Of a DNA stretch of 64,000 nucleotides, positions 19,117 to 29,002 are shown piece by piece (the first letter of the stretch is position 1; every line of letters starts with the position of its first letter). Source of the stretch: an uncultured Rhizobiaceae bacterium (lineage in GTDB: Bacteria > Pseudomonadota > Alphaproteobacteria > Rhizobiales > Rhizobiaceae); the NCBI GenBank assembly GCA_951813045.1, contig CATOTF010000002.1:620001-684000 (forward strand). Reading direction: 5' to 3'. Under the pieces are notes generated by a model. The model saw nothing but the letters and a program-made list of their open reading frames with translations. It made no database searches and had not been told where the DNA came from. Made by a program: the position numbers and the translations under genes.

Positions 19117-20143
19117 CAATGAAGCTTTTGAGGGTGATAAATTTGCTCCGGTGCGCTTAAGCGATGACGAGTTAAACACATTCCTGAAACGCAGTCTAAA
19201 AGACGCGCCGGATCATATACGCGCCGATGTGCCTGAGTGGCTGGAAGGTTCACTTCAGGCAAACTTTGCCGAGGAATGGGTAGCTGAAGCGCAGGCTTTT
19301 ACAAAACGCCCGCCCGTTGATTTGCGGGTTAACACCTTGAAAGCCGGGCGCGAAAAGGTGGCCAAGGCTTTGTCAAAGACAGGCGCTAAACCAAGCGCGA
19401 TTGCGCGTGATGGGCTTCGCATTCGCGCAGGTGACGGGGCGTATCGCCAACCCAACGTACAGGTAGAACCGGCGTTTCAAAAAGGCTGGTTTGAGGTTCA
19501 GGATGAGGGCAGCCAAATTGTGGCTGACTTGGTTTTTGCCCGACCCGGTGAACAGGTGCTCGATTTTTGCGCAGGTGCCGGTGGTAAAACCCTGGCCATG
19601 GCGGCAACCATGGAGAACAAAGGTCAGATTCACGCATATGACGCCAATAAAAACCGTCTGAAACCGATATTTGAACGCGCAAAACGCGCCGGTATCCGCA
19701 ACGCCCAAATTCACGGGCCAGATGATGATATGGCTGATCTCACCGGCAAGATGGACCGAGTGGTGGTCGATGCGCCCTGTACGGGAACCGGAACTTGGCG
19801 GCGACACCCCCATGCGAAATGGAAACTGACCCGCGAAATGTTGGAAACGCGTTTGACGGAGCAGGAAGAGGTACTTTCTCAGGCAGCACCTTTTGTGAAA
19901 CCCGGCGGATTTCTCATCTACATCACCTGCAGTATTCTGCCGGAAGAAAATGAAAACCAGATTGTTGCCTTTTTGGACGACAACCCGCAATTCGAACTCC
20001 TTTCGGTCGGCGAAGTCTGGCAGGACCTTTTCGGGTTCGATAAACCTCAACCCTGGTCGTCGGACATGAAAACCGTGACGTTAACCCCGGCTTCCGTCGA
20101 TACGGATGGGTTTTTTCTTGCGGTGGCTGGCCGGAAGAAATAG
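19117..20143 (+). pseudogene. rsmB: C-terminal fragment of RsmB-type rRNA cytosine methyltransferase (catalytic domain intact)
   Basis: This segment holds the complete SAM-dependent catalytic domain: VLDFCAGAGGKTLAMAA, the motif IV cysteine in DAPCTGTGTWRRHP, and the motif VI cysteine in ITCSILPEENENQ. Both cysteines needed for cytosine-5 methylation are present. A GTG at 19151 could start a 330-residue protein comprising this domain, with transcription perhaps from the IS, but no good ribosome-binding site precedes it. The NusB-like RNA-binding half is physically separated, so full RsmB function at 16S C967 is doubtful. Confidence 0.88.
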
Positions 20144-20281
20144 TTGGTCGAATACGGTCTGCGAATACACTTGTTTCATTCGCGACATGGCTCAGCCCTG
20201 CACCAAAGATACCGTAATGTGCTGTGTCAGAATACACGCGTTGGCGCTTTCATTTGGTGCGTTGTGTGACTAAGAGACGTT

Positions 20282-21013
20282 ATGGAATGGTCAGACTTCT
20301 TTATTGAGCAATTTGCTTCGCCGGGAAAACTGGTGGGCCATTTGTCTTATGTCCTTCTGGTCGTGTCGAAGATGATGCGCTCCATGAAATGGTTGCGCAT
20401 GATCGCGATCAGCGCTGGAGTGGTATCCGCATTCTATGGATATTTCTTCCTGCTCGATTTTGTTACAGTTTTTTGGGAAATCATTTTTGTCAGCGTCAAT
20501 CTTATCCAGTTGTTGCTGCTGGAACTGGCAAACCGTCGTGCTCGTTTTTCTGATGATGAACAGCGGTTTATCAAAGCAGCCCTGCCGCGCGTTGAAAAAG
20601 CCCATGCCCACCGCCTCTTGAAACTGGCCAAACACACCGAGTTTCAAGCTGGCGAATACCTAACGACTGAAGGCGTGCCCGTCGAAAAACTCTATTTTAT
20701 AATCGAAGGGGCGGTGCGTATTGATAAGGAAGGCTCGATGGTCGGGGTCTGCGGCCATGATGACTTTATCGGTGAGATCGGTTTCATGATGGACGGCACT
20801 GCGACGGCAACCGCTGTCGTGACCCATTCGGTTCGTTGCCTGACCTTTGATTATCTGCCGCTAAAGGGCATGCTTGATAAGGAAATGGGCCTTCGACAAT
20901 CACTCGAATCAAGTTTCAATCGTAATCTCGTCGGTAAGCTTGTAAAATCGAATGAGGTCACTGGCGGAAATGACTCGCTCAACACTGTCAATTTACGAAA
21001 CACCAGCACGTGA
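20282..21013 (+). CDS. Popeye-like membrane protein with cyclic-nucleotide-binding domain
   Basis: A 243-residue protein. Residues about 15-85 hold two or three hydrophobic helices with basic loops (GHLSYVLLVVSKMMRSMKWL and a FYGYFFLLDFVTVFWEIIF segment). Residues about 100-225 form a cNMP-binding domain: FQAGEYLTTEGVPVEKLYFI, then a phosphate-binding-cassette region VGVCGHDDFIGEIGFMMDGTATATAVV. The order of membrane helices then cNMP domain, without a helix-turn-helix, matches Popeye-domain (POPDC) proteins rather than CRP regulators. The usual FGE-x-ARTS cassette is altered (IGEIGF, TATATA). Ligand and partner are unknown. It lies between the disrupted rRNA methylase gene and guaA. Confidence 0.75.
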   Translation: MEWSDFFIEQFASPGKLVGHLSYVLLVVSKMMRSMKWLRMIAISAGVVSAFYGYFFLLDFVTVFWEIIFVSVNLIQLLLLELANRRARFSDDEQRFIKAALPRVEKAHAHRLLKLAKHTEFQAGEYLTTEGVPVEKLYFIIEGAVRIDKEGSMVGVCGHDDFIGEIGFMMDGTATATAVVTHSVRCLTFDYLPLKGMLDKEMGLRQSLESSFNRNLVGKLVKSNEVTGGNDSLNTVNLRNTST

Positions 21014-21111
21014 TTGCTAACTAAGTTGGGGGAGATGGGGCGCAACGATTGCGCCTTCATTATACACCGACTATTCACTGCTTTTCATTCGCAACGGGCT
21101 TGATGTTGGTC

Positions 21112-22668
21112 ATGACCACACGCAATCAGACTATTCTCATCATCGATTTTGGTTCGCAGGTAACGCAATTGATCGCGCGTCGTGTGCGCGAAGCCGGGAC
21201 CTATTGCGAGATTGCGCCGTTTAATTCTGCTAACGAAGCCTTTGAGCGGATGAACCCGGCTGGTGTAATATTTTCCGGCGGACCGGCATCCGTCATCGAC
21301 GGCGGCTCGCCCCGTGCGCCTCAATCCGTGTTCGATTCCGGCGTCCCCATCATGGCTATTTGCTATGGCCAGCAAACCATGTGTACCCAATTGGGCGGAA
21401 AAGTTGAAGGCGGACACCATCGGGAATTTGGCCGCGCGGATGTCGAGATTAAAAAAGCAAGCCCGTTATTTGAAGGTATTTGGAACGTGGGTGAACAATA
21501 TCCTGTTTGGATGAGCCACGGGGATCGCGTTACACAACTCCCTGAAGGGTTTGAAGTGATCGGCACCTCTCCAAATGCACCATTCGCAATAGCCGCCGAC
21601 GAGGCGCGCAAATATTACACCACCATGTTCCACCCTGAAGTCGTCCATACGCCGGACGGGGCAAAACTCCTGTCAAATTTCGTGCACAACATTGTTGGGG
21701 TGGCCGGAGACTGGACAATGGCCGCCTATAAGGATCAGGCCATTGAAGCAATCCGCCAGCAGGTTGGTGACAGGCGCGTCATCTGCGGTCTATCCGGCGG
21801 TGTCGATTCTTCTGTTGCAGCACTTCTCATCCATGAGGCGATTGGTGATCAGCTCACTTGCATTCTGGTTGACCACGGCCTGATGCGCATGAATGAGGCT
21901 GCGGAAGTTGTGGCCATGTTCAACGAACATTATGACATCAAGCTCGTTCATGTGGATGCATCCGACATGTTCATCAACGCGCTTGAGGGCGAAAGCGACC
22001 CGGAGAAAAAGCGCAAGACAATTGGTGGGCTTTTCATCGATGTTTTCGAAGCGGAAGCCAAAAAGATCGGAGGCGCGGATTTCCTTGCACAGGGCACGCT
22101 TTATCCGGATGTGATCGAGAGCGTCAGCTTCACCGGCGGCCCCTCGGTCACGATCAAATCGCACCACAATGTTGGCGGCCTTCCTGAGCGCATGAATATG
22201 CAACTCGTGGAGCCTCTGCGTGAACTATTCAAAGATGAAGTCAGACTGTTAGGCGCGGAACTTGGCCTGCCCCAGAGCTTTATCGGTCGCCATCCGTTCC
22301 CGGGGCCGGGGCTGGCAATCAGATGTCCCGGCGCCATTACCCGCGAAAAGCTTGAAATTCTGCGCCAGGCCGACGCCGTTTACCTCGATGAAATACGCAA
22401 GGCTGACCTCTACGATGTTATCTGGCAGGCATTTGCCGTGCTGTTACCGGTACAAACCGTTGGTGTGATGGGGGACGGGCGCACTTATGAATTCGTCTGC
22501 GCCCTGCGCGCCGTAACGTCTGTGGACGGCATGACCGCCGACTTCTACCATTTCGACATGAATTTCCTCGGAAAAGCAGCAACCCGCATCATCAACGAAG
22601 TCCAGGGCATCAACCGCGTGGTTTATGACATAACCAGCAAACCTCCCGGCACGATTGAATGGGAGTGA
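21112..22668 (+). CDS. guaA: GMP synthase (glutamine-hydrolysing)
   Basis: A 518-residue two-domain enzyme: an N-terminal class I glutamine amidotransferase ([20 protein letters not shown]; nucleophile in [11 protein letters not shown]; His-Glu in MFHPEVVHT) and an ATP-pyrophosphatase domain (P-loop [14 protein letters not shown]) with the C-terminal dimerisation part ending KPPGTIEWE. It aminates XMP to GMP. Start ATG gives [15 protein letters not shown]; another in-frame ATG lies three codons earlier. The stop overlaps or abuts the next small VOC gene. Confidence 0.96.
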   Translation: MTTRNQTILIIDFGSQVTQLIARRVREAGTYCEIAPFNSANEAFERMNPAGVIFSGGPASVIDGGSPRAPQSVFDSGVPIMAICYGQQTMCTQLGGKVEGGHHREFGRADVEIKKASPLFEGIWNVGEQYPVWMSHGDRVTQLPEGFEVIGTSPNAPFAIAADEARKYYTTMFHPEVVHTPDGAKLLSNFVHNIVGVAGDWTMAAYKDQAIEAIRQQVGDRRVICGLSGGVDSSVAALLIHEAIGDQLTCILVDHGLMRMNEAAEVVAMFNEHYDIKLVHVDASDMFINALEGESDPEKKRKTIGGLFIDVFEAEAKKIGGADFLAQGTLYPDVIESVSFTGGPSVTIKSHHNVGGLPERMNMQLVEPLRELFKDEVRLLGAELGLPQSFIGRHPFPGPGLAIRCPGAITREKLEILRQADAVYLDEIRKADLYDVIWQAFAVLLPVQTVGVMGDGRTYEFVCALRAVTSVDGMTADFYHFDMNFLGKAATRIINEVQGINRVVYDITSKPPGTIEWE

Positions 22669-23057
22669 CCCAGGTGGCTGATGTTCCTGATGTTTTCCCT
22701 TGTTTGACGCCTTATTTTACGGTTCAGGATGCCGATGAATTTATCAAATTCGCGTGCAAAGTATTTGGAGCTATCGATTTTAAAGAAAATCGCTACGAGG
22801 ACGGTACTGTCCAGCACACAAGACTGGCAATTGGCGACAGCATGCTCATGGTAAATCAATCAACAGATCAATATGCGCCCAATAAGTCCCAGATGCATCT
22901 TTACGTTGATGATGTGGAAAAAACCTACGGTGTTGCAATGGAAAATGGAGCAAAAAGTCTAATGCTGCCGATGATACGCCCGCACGGTGATCGCATGGCC
23001 GGATTTCATGATCCGCAGGGCAATATCTGGTGGGTGGCGAGTGTAGGGCAGGGCTAA
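22659..23057 (+). CDS. VOC-family (glyoxalase/PhnB-like) protein
   Basis: A 132-residue single-unit vicinal-oxygen-chelate protein of the PhnB-like type: [20 protein letters not shown] near residue 18, [13 protein letters not shown] near residue 53, [10 protein letters not shown] near residue 80, and a terminal [13 protein letters not shown]. Function cannot be assigned. The ATG given overlaps the guaA stop by ten bases; a GTG five codons later, eight bases after GGGAG, is an equally good start. Co-transcription with guaA is likely. Confidence 0.8.
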   Translation: MGVTQVADVPDVFPCLTPYFTVQDADEFIKFACKVFGAIDFKENRYEDGTVQHTRLAIGDSMLMVNQSTDQYAPNKSQMHLYVDDVEKTYGVAMENGAKSLMLPMIRPHGDRMAGFHDPQGNIWWVASVGQG

Positions 23058-23070
23058 TCTCTTTGACCGA

Positions 23071-23400
23071 TTACCGTGCACACCCAACGCACATTTCGGC
23101 CATCGGGTCGATAGCAAGCCTTCCATCTGGAATTTCTTCGCCGCATTCATCGCAATTGCCGTAATCACCATCGCGCAGGCGCCGTTCTGCTGCTTCGATG
23201 CGTATCAGGTCGTTTTTGCGCTTCTGTTCGGTTGCATTGCTCATTGCCTGTTGTTGCATCGCGTCCATACGCGACAGGCGACCAACCGATTGTTGGTCCA
23301 GTTCGACCGGGTCGCGGGAATCCGCTGATAAGGATGACAATCCATTCAATTCCTCTTTAAGGGCACCAAGACGTTTTTTTGCGGTTTTAAGGTCAGTCAT
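23071..23400 (-). CDS. TraR/DksA-type zinc-finger regulator
   Basis: A 109-residue protein with an N-terminal coiled coil (about residues 1-75, including LKTAKKRLGALKEELN and EAAERRLRDGDYG) and a C-terminal C4 zinc finger: CDECGEEI, a 17-residue spacer region, then CVGCAR. DksA-like proteins bind the RNA polymerase secondary channel and modulate initiation. It is shorter than true DksA (about 140-150 residues) and closer to the YbiI/DksA-like small group. It is convergent with the VOC gene, 13 bases apart, with no evident terminator between. Confidence 0.85.
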   Translation of the reverse strand: MTDLKTAKKRLGALKEELNGLSSLSADSRDPVELDQQSVGRLSRMDAMQQQAMSNATEQKRKNDLIRIEAAERRLRDGDYGNCDECGEEIPDGRLAIDPMAEMCVGCAR

Positions 23401-23615
23401 ATTTGGTGACCGTGATCAATTTTTCCAACATGCATTTGCCAAATTCCGGGATGATGGTCTAACTATGGTTCGAAATCCTAGGGCGATAACGGCACGGAGA
23501 TCAAATCCTGTTGCAACAGCCCTTTCTTCTTGCGCTGGTTCATGTAGAACCCCTCGCAAAGAACACATGATCCCGATGGCGTAATCCGCGCCCTTATCTA
23601 CGAGTACCAAGAAAT

Positions 23616-24290
23616 ATGTCCGACGATTCCTTTATTAGAGAAGTTGATGAAGAACTGCGTTCCGACAAAATGCAGGATTTCTGGAAGCGCTACGGTAAGA
23701 TTCTGATTGGCGGTGCTATTGCCGTTGTCCTGGTGACCGCGGGTAGCCGCTATTATGAATATTACACCAATCAGAAGGCTGCAGAAGCCGGTGATGCCTT
23801 TATCTCAGCAGTTCAACTTGCCGAGCAAGGCAAGCACGACGAGGCACTTACTACGCTTGTTGAGCTCGAATCGAATGATAGCCCTGCTTATAAGGCTATG
23901 GCATTGATGCGTGGCGCATCCGAATTGGCTGCAAAGGGTGATGTCGATGAAGCGATTAAGAAGTATGACGCTGTAGCGGCAAATGCTGATGCAGATGATA
24001 CAATCAAAGCAATAGCAAATTTGCGTGCTGGTTTGCTGTTGGTGGATAGCGGTACTGTTGCGCAGGTTGAAGCACGCGTAGGGCCGCTTTCAGCACCTGG
24101 TGCGCCATTCCGTGCATCCGCCAGAGAGGCGATCGGCCTTGCTCATTTTAAAGCGGGTGACCTGGAAAACGCATTCAAACAGTATGAATCTTTGTCCAAG
24201 GATGTGGAAACGCCACGGGCCCTTGGGCAACGGGTTCGTATTATGCTGGACCTGATTGCATCCCGCGGCGGCCCTCAAATCAAACCTTGA
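23616..24290 (+). CDS. Membrane-anchored tetratricopeptide protein (YfgM-like)
   Basis: A 224-residue protein with a cytoplasmic N-terminus (FIREVDEELRSDKMQDFWKR), one transmembrane helix near residues 31-44 (ILIGGAIAVVLVTAG), and a periplasmic tetratricopeptide-like domain. It matches the YfgM-type ancillary subunit of the SecYEG translocon and, as in many bacteria, lies just upstream of der (36 bases). Function in periplasmic chaperone networks is known only for enteric homologues, so the role here is inference. Confidence 0.85.
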   Translation: MSDDSFIREVDEELRSDKMQDFWKRYGKILIGGAIAVVLVTAGSRYYEYYTNQKAAEAGDAFISAVQLAEQGKHDEALTTLVELESNDSPAYKAMALMRGASELAAKGDVDEAIKKYDAVAANADADDTIKAIANLRAGLLLVDSGTVAQVEARVGPLSAPGAPFRASAREAIGLAHFKAGDLENAFKQYESLSKDVETPRALGQRVRIMLDLIASRGGPQIKP

Positions 24291-24326
24291 TCCAACTTGA
24301 TTGAGGTAGCCTGAAGGGGCGGTTAG

Positions 24327-25784
24327 ATGACATTCTCCGTAGCCATTACAGGCCGTCCCAATGTGGGGAAGTCAACACTGTTCAACCGTATTGTGGGAAA
24401 ACGCCTCGCACTGGTTGACGATCAACCCGGTGTGACCCGCGACCGCCGTATGGGCGACGGTAAAATTGGCGATATCAAATTCAAGATCATCGATACAGCG
24501 GGCCTTGAAGACGCCGTATCTACATCGCTTGAAGGCCGTATGCGTGACCAGACCGAACAGGCTATTCTTGAAGCAGAGGTAACCCTTTTCCTTATCGATG
24601 CCCGTGCGGGTGTAACACCTCTGGATCAGAGTTTTGCAACGATGCTGCGTCGTGCTGGTAAACCGGTTATTCTGGTTGCCAATAAGGTCGAAGGGCGGCA
24701 GGGCGATGCCGGATTTTACGATGCATATTCCATGGGGTTTGGCGAACCGGTGGCAATTTCTGCTGAACATGGCGAAGGCATGGTGGATTTGCGCGACGCT
24801 ATTGTTGAAGCAGTTGGCGAAGACATTGCTTTCAATGAACAGCGCGCCGTTGAGGATGCAGAATTGCTTGACGATGAAATCGATCCAAATTCCGAAGAGT
24901 GGCCAAATATGGAAGATGATCTCGATGATGAGATCGAGCCAGAATACGACAACACCAAGCCTTTGAGCATTTGTGTTGTCGGTCGGCCAAATGCCGGTAA
25001 ATCAACGTTTATCAATCAAATGGTGGGCCAAGACCGCCTGCTAACAGGGCCGGAAGCCGGCATTACCCGCGATTCCATTTCTGTAGACTGGGAATGGCAG
25101 GGCCGCCTGATCAAACTGTTTGATACGGCAGGCATGCGCCGCAAGGCCCGTGTTCAGGAGAAATTGGAAAAGCTTTCGGTCGCTGATGCACTGCGGGCGA
25201 TTCAATTTGCGGAAATCGTGGTGATCGTATTCGACGCCACTATTCCCTTTGAAAAACAGGACCTGCATATCGTTGATCTTGTGGCCCGTGAGGGTAGAGC
25301 ACCCGTGTTGGCTTTTAACAAGTGGGATCTGATCAAAGATAAGCAGGCTGTTCTTAAAGATTTGCACGAGAAAACCGAACGACTGCTGCCCCAATTGCGG
25401 GGCTTGAGAACCGTTACTCTTTCCGGTCAAACCGGTAAAGGTCTCGATCGTTTGATGGAAGCCATTATTGAGACCGACAAAATCTGGAACAGTCGGGTTT
25501 CCACATCCCGGTTGAACCGCTGGCTTGACGAGGTTCAATCCTATCATCCGCCCCCGGCTGTTGCTGGTCGTCGTATCCGCTTTAAATATATCACCCAGGC
25601 GAAAACTCGGCCTCCAACATTTGTTGCCCAATGCACAAGGCCGGAAGGGCTGCCAGCGTCCTATGAACGTTATTTGCTCAATGAGTTGCGCGCGACATTT
25701 AAACTGCCCGGGGTGCCGCTGCGCCTTTACCTGCGCAAGGGGGATAATCCCTACGGTAACAGAAAACGCAATACGTCCAAATAA
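24327..25784 (+). CDS. der: Ribosome-biogenesis GTPase Der (EngA)
   Basis: A 485-residue protein with two tandem G domains and a KH-like C-terminal domain. G1 motifs are GRPNVGKST (near residue 8) and GRPNAGKST (near residue 217); G3 DTAGLE and DTAGMR; G4 NKVE and NKWD. The linker between the domains is acidic ([20 protein letters not shown]). Der is needed for 50S subunit maturation. The stop is followed by a 177-base non-coding gap before the cell-wall hydrolase gene. Confidence 0.96.
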   Translation: MTFSVAITGRPNVGKSTLFNRIVGKRLALVDDQPGVTRDRRMGDGKIGDIKFKIIDTAGLEDAVSTSLEGRMRDQTEQAILEAEVTLFLIDARAGVTPLDQSFATMLRRAGKPVILVANKVEGRQGDAGFYDAYSMGFGEPVAISAEHGEGMVDLRDAIVEAVGEDIAFNEQRAVEDAELLDDEIDPNSEEWPNMEDDLDDEIEPEYDNTKPLSICVVGRPNAGKSTFINQMVGQDRLLTGPEAGITRDSISVDWEWQGRLIKLFDTAGMRRKARVQEKLEKLSVADALRAIQFAEIVVIVFDATIPFEKQDLHIVDLVAREGRAPVLAFNKWDLIKDKQAVLKDLHEKTERLLPQLRGLRTVTLSGQTGKGLDRLMEAIIETDKIWNSRVSTSRLNRWLDEVQSYHPPPAVAGRRIRFKYITQAKTRPPTFVAQCTRPEGLPASYERYLLNELRATFKLPGVPLRLYLRKGDNPYGNRKRNTSK

Positions 25785-25867
25785 AGCCACAGTTTAAGCA
25801 TTTTGACGCCGCGATTGGTACTTATCGGCAGCGCTCATGCTGGCGCGCTTATCACATCCATCAAAAA

Positions 25868-25905
25868 TTAACCCAATATCAAGGTTAACGCTTCACATTA
25901 ACCAT
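25868..25905 (+). promoter_or_regulatory. Cluster of TTAA half-sites, possible CtrA-type box
   Basis: Upstream of the cell-wall hydrolase gene are TTAAC at 25868 and 25885 and TTAACCAT at 25898-25905. TTAACCAT matches one form of the CtrA binding sequence known from Caulobacter, and a septal or cell-cycle hydrolase is a plausible target. The spacings (9 and 13 bases between TTAA cores) do not match the classic TTAA-N7-TTAA, so this is tentative. Confidence 0.3.
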
Positions 25906-25961
25906 GAACTGGCGGGCCTTGCATTTTGTGTTGGCTCAGTACTGCAGTGTGGAGTTAGGTA

Positions 25962-27239
25962 ATGAGTAATACACGGGCAGGCCTTCTAGGTGGGGCACTA
26001 AGTCTGTTCATGGCAAGCGGTTTGGCCAGTGTCGCTATCTTTGCCAGCACAAATACAGTTTCGCTGCAGGATGTCGCCGCTCTGACCGGTGCTCGCACCG
26101 ATGGAGAGAGCCGTTGGTTAACCAGACTTGTTTCCATTCCCAAAGGGTCTGTATATGCCAAGGGCGCCTCAAGGGCCGGATTGGTTCAAACTAATCATGC
26201 TTTGGGTGTTCAAACTGCTGAAGCTCTTCATCTGTTGGACAATGACCACGTTCTGGAAACCGGAGAAATGCCACTCGTCAACCGCGGACTAAAGGGAGAC
26301 CGCGTTGTTGAGATTAAACCGCGGCCCTGGTTTGCAGCCGGGGTTCAAAAAATAATCAGCCCGGATACACTCGCCACCGGTTCTATTGCCAAGATTAATA
26401 CACCTAAAAGCCCGTATCTGGCGCTCGCCCACTCGTTCCGCCAATCGATCAGCCCGGTAAAAGATAAGAAACCACAAAATGTTCAACTTGCATCTTTGTC
26501 TGGTGACGATCTGGACGGCAGATCATTGTGGTCAGGTTCGTTAAATCCAAACCAACTAAGCGAAGCCCGAGCCGTTGCCCGCTTGATGAATAAGGCAATG
26601 GAAAAGGCCAAAAAGCAAAATAAACAAATCGTCGATGATCCACTGGCAAGTGCGGTCGCTACCGCCTACGCACCAGTTGAATCCAAACAGGAAGCTGAGA
26701 TGCAAAGCGCATTTGCGGCAGTTTTGCGCCCTTCTGTTAAAAACCGTTCCAAAAACCCGCTCCGTTTGGTCAGGCTTTCAAAAGGCGACCATAAATGGGC
26801 GGCGAAGTCTCTACCGGCAAAGGCTATTTCTCGCCAGCAGCGGCATTGTCTCGCAGTCGGTGTATATTTTGAAGCGCGTGGCGAACCGACAAAAGGTCAA
26901 CAGGCGGTTGCGCAGGTGATTCTCAACCGTGTGAAAAATCCTGCTTATCCGAATACGATTTGCGGCGTTGTCTACCAAAACAAATGGCGTCGTAATTCGT
27001 GCCAATTCTCTTTTGCATGTGACGGGATCAAGGACCGAATCAAATCGCCCAAACACTGGTCTAAAGCCAAAAAAGTTGCCAAAGACGCTATCGAAGGCAA
27101 TTTTTGGCTAAAAAGCGTCGGATCCGCCAGTCATTATCATGCTGATTACGTCTGGCCGCGCTGGAGGCGCAGCATGCGCAAGATGACAAAAATCGGAAGA
27201 CATATCTTTTATAGAACACGCCGTGGTGGCTGGAGTTAA
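25962..27239 (+). CDS. SleB-type cell-wall hydrolase with N-terminal signal/anchor
   Basis: A 425-residue protein. The N-terminus has a hydrophobic signal or anchor (about residues 7-30). Residues about 300-420 form the Hydrolase_2/SleB domain: CLAVGVYFEARGEPTKGQQ with the catalytic Glu, AVAQVILNRVKNPAYPNTIC, VYQNKWRRNSCQFSFACDG, and SASHYHADYVWPRW. Such enzymes cut peptidoglycan glycan strands as lytic transglycosylase-like hydrolases in the periplasm. The middle ~250 residues are low in recognisable motifs and basic toward the end. It stands alone between der and the ATP synthase genes. Confidence 0.85.
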   Translation: MSNTRAGLLGGALSLFMASGLASVAIFASTNTVSLQDVAALTGARTDGESRWLTRLVSIPKGSVYAKGASRAGLVQTNHALGVQTAEALHLLDNDHVLETGEMPLVNRGLKGDRVVEIKPRPWFAAGVQKIISPDTLATGSIAKINTPKSPYLALAHSFRQSISPVKDKKPQNVQLASLSGDDLDGRSLWSGSLNPNQLSEARAVARLMNKAMEKAKKQNKQIVDDPLASAVATAYAPVESKQEAEMQSAFAAVLRPSVKNRSKNPLRLVRLSKGDHKWAAKSLPAKAISRQQRHCLAVGVYFEARGEPTKGQQAVAQVILNRVKNPAYPNTICGVVYQNKWRRNSCQFSFACDGIKDRIKSPKHWSKAKKVAKDAIEGNFWLKSVGSASHYHADYVWPRWRRSMRKMTKIGRHIFYRTRRGGWS

Positions 27240-27326
27240 TCCAGCACTGAAGTAAAGGCGCCTTGACCTGATCAGTTGCGCCATGGTTGTTGGATTATGT
27301 AATCCTTCCAGCGAACATGTTACAAA

Positions 27327-27743
27327 ATGCCGCGCATCCCGGATAATGACGAAAATAAACCGCCCGATAATCTCGATGAGCGCCTGAATCGGCTGCGAAC
27401 AAAGCTAAATCAGGTCGATAATTCGCGAACATCGACGGATTTTAGTGAAAATTCGCCGGAAAACTCCGGAAATAAGGCCGGTATTGCCCAAGGTCTTCGT
27501 CTCAGTTCTGAGTTTATTGCAGGCGTTGTCGTGGGCGCAGGAATCGGCTATCTGATCGACGCATTCTTTGGCACGTCACCGTTTGGGCTCATCATTTTCT
27601 TGATGCTGGGCTTCGCGGCGGCTGTCTTGAATGTAATGCGGGCCGCTGGCGTTGTTGCGGAGTCTGAATTGCACTTGAAAGCGGTGCGGGAGATGCCAAA
27701 ACGGCAAGAGGACGACACAACAGACAAGGGTTCACAAAAATAA
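27327..27743 (+). CDS. atpI: ATP synthase accessory protein AtpI
   Basis: A 138-residue protein with a polar N-terminal half (DNDENKPPDNLDERLNRLRT) and two transmembrane helices near residues 64-80 and 88-108 (GVVVGAGIGYLIDAFFG, FGLIIFLMLGFAAAVLNVMR). The conserved AtpI/AtpZ motif G-x-G-x-G-Y-L-I-D is visible. It probably assists assembly of the c-ring or Mg2+ uptake and is first in the F0 operon, before atpB. The GC-poor spacer to atpB is about 150 bases. Confidence 0.88.
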   Translation: MPRIPDNDENKPPDNLDERLNRLRTKLNQVDNSRTSTDFSENSPENSGNKAGIAQGLRLSSEFIAGVVVGAGIGYLIDAFFGTSPFGLIIFLMLGFAAAVLNVMRAAGVVAESELHLKAVREMPKRQEDDTTDKGSQK

Positions 27744-27891
27744 TGTAATAATTGGTACTATCAGGCGATTCCGGACTTGAGCCGGAGACCCTTTTTGTGC
27801 CAAACGATCTTCGCTGACGCTGGGATTTTCCGGCGTGATCAATATTGTGGGGCAATATCGCCTCGGTGAACAAACTATAGACGAGGCCGAT

Positions 27892-28641
27892 TTGGCAAAC
27901 GATCCCATTTCCCAGTTTGAGATTTCCAAATTACTACCGTTGGAAATCGCCGGCTACGATATCTCATTTACAAATTCGGCCCTGTTTATGGTGGCAACGG
28001 TTGGTCTGTCCGCCGGATTTTTGATGCTTACGACATCAGGTCGCGGCCTGATCCCGACGCGGATGCAGTCCATTTCAGAAATGCTCTATGAATTTGTCGC
28101 AGGCATGTTGCGTGATAGCGCAGGTTCGGAAGGCATGAAGTTCTTCCCGCTTGTATTCTCGCTTTTTATCTTCATTCTCGTTGCCAACATGTTCGGCATG
28201 TTCCCGTATTTCTTCACGGTGACCAGCCATGTGATTGTTACAGTTATGCTGGCCATGCTGGTTATCAGCACTGTGATTATTTACGGGATTTGGCGCAATG
28301 GCCTTGGATTTTTCAAACTGTTTGTCCCAAGCGGTATTCCACTGGCGGTCATGCCGCTGATTATCCCTATTGAAATCCTATCGTTTATTTCCCGTCCGAT
28401 CAGCTTGAGCATCCGTCTTTTCGCAAACATGCTTGCAGGTCACATCACTTTGAAGGTGTTCGCGGGCTTTATCGTCATGTTGAGCGGTGCAGGAATTGGC
28501 GGTGTGCTTGCCTCCATCTTGCCGCTGGCGTTAACAGTTGCACTCACCGGCCTCGAGTTTCTCGTAGCCTTCCTGCAAGCTTACGTATTCGCCATGCTGA
28601 CCTGCATGTATCTCAACGACGCAATTCATCCGTCTCACTAG
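27892..28641 (+). CDS. atpB: F0F1 ATP synthase subunit a
   Basis: A 249-residue membrane protein that forms the proton half-channels next to the c-ring. The essential Arg lies in [19 protein letters not shown]; about five to six hydrophobic helices are visible. The frame is open to a GTG at 27835, but alphaproteobacterial AtpB proteins begin MANDPI, and here the TTG codon gives (L)[12 protein letters not shown] with GAGG seven bases upstream, so I chose the TTG. The resulting length equals the family's usual ~250 residues. Confidence 0.92.
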   Translation: MANDPISQFEISKLLPLEIAGYDISFTNSALFMVATVGLSAGFLMLTTSGRGLIPTRMQSISEMLYEFVAGMLRDSAGSEGMKFFPLVFSLFIFILVANMFGMFPYFFTVTSHVIVTVMLAMLVISTVIIYGIWRNGLGFFKLFVPSGIPLAVMPLIIPIEILSFISRPISLSIRLFANMLAGHITLKVFAGFIVMLSGAGIGGVLASILPLALTVALTGLEFLVAFLQAYVFAMLTCMYLNDAIHPSH

Positions 28642-28699
28642 AGGCGGTTCGTTTAACCATCCCAATTTTGGGAAACGTATTCCATATAGGAGAACTCAA

Positions 28700-28936
28700 A
28701 TGGAACAGGCAATTATTGACGCTGGTAAATATATTGGTGCTGGCCTTGCATGTATCGGTATGGCCGGTGCTGGTATCGGTGTGGGCTCGCTGTTCGGTAA
28801 CTACCTTACAGGCGCTCTGCGTAACCCTTCTGCAGCACAAGGTCAGTTCTCAAACCTGATCTTTGGTTTTGCTGTGACTGAAGCGCTCGGCATCTTTTCA
28901 TTGCTTATCGCGCTTCTGCTGATTTTTGTTGTCTAA
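28700..28936 (+). CDS. atpE: F0F1 ATP synthase subunit c
   Basis: A 78-residue two-helix proteolipid. The polar loop is ALRNPSAAQ and the ion-binding carboxylate is Glu61 in [10 protein letters not shown], which is the proton-type arrangement. GGAGAA sits six bases before the ATG. Many copies per enzyme are needed, and a stable 13-bp hairpin follows the gene (listed separately), which probably protects or enriches this part of the mRNA. Confidence 0.96.
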   Translation: MEQAIIDAGKYIGAGLACIGMAGAGIGVGSLFGNYLTGALRNPSAAQGQFSNLIFGFAVTEALGIFSLLIALLLIFVV

Positions 28937-28953
28937 TAAAACACTAAAATGAA

Positions 28954-28983
28954 GTCACCAAATACCGAGCGGTATTTGGTGAC
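28954..28983 (+). promoter_or_regulatory. Stable intercistronic hairpin between atpE and atpF'
   Basis: GTCACCAAATACC (28954-28966) and GGTATTTGGTGAC (28971-28983) form a perfect 13-bp stem closed by the four bases GAGC. Only a short TTTT lies a few bases after it, and the b' gene begins 20 bases beyond, so it is not a full terminator. Likely roles are partial attenuation or a 3'-end block that stabilises the atpE transcript, matching the high copy number of subunit c. Confidence 0.7.
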
Positions 28984-29002
28984 CGATTTTATGGAGTAGT
29001 CG

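Noticed and set aside
25041-25790. Long open frame (249 codons) antisense to der
   Set aside because: It mirrors the second G domain of der, has no ribosome-binding site or family motifs, and der is certain.
28954-28983. The atpE-atpF' hairpin as a full transcription terminator
   Set aside because: Only four T residues follow after a gap and the b' and b genes downstream have no other evident promoter, so complete termination is unlikely.
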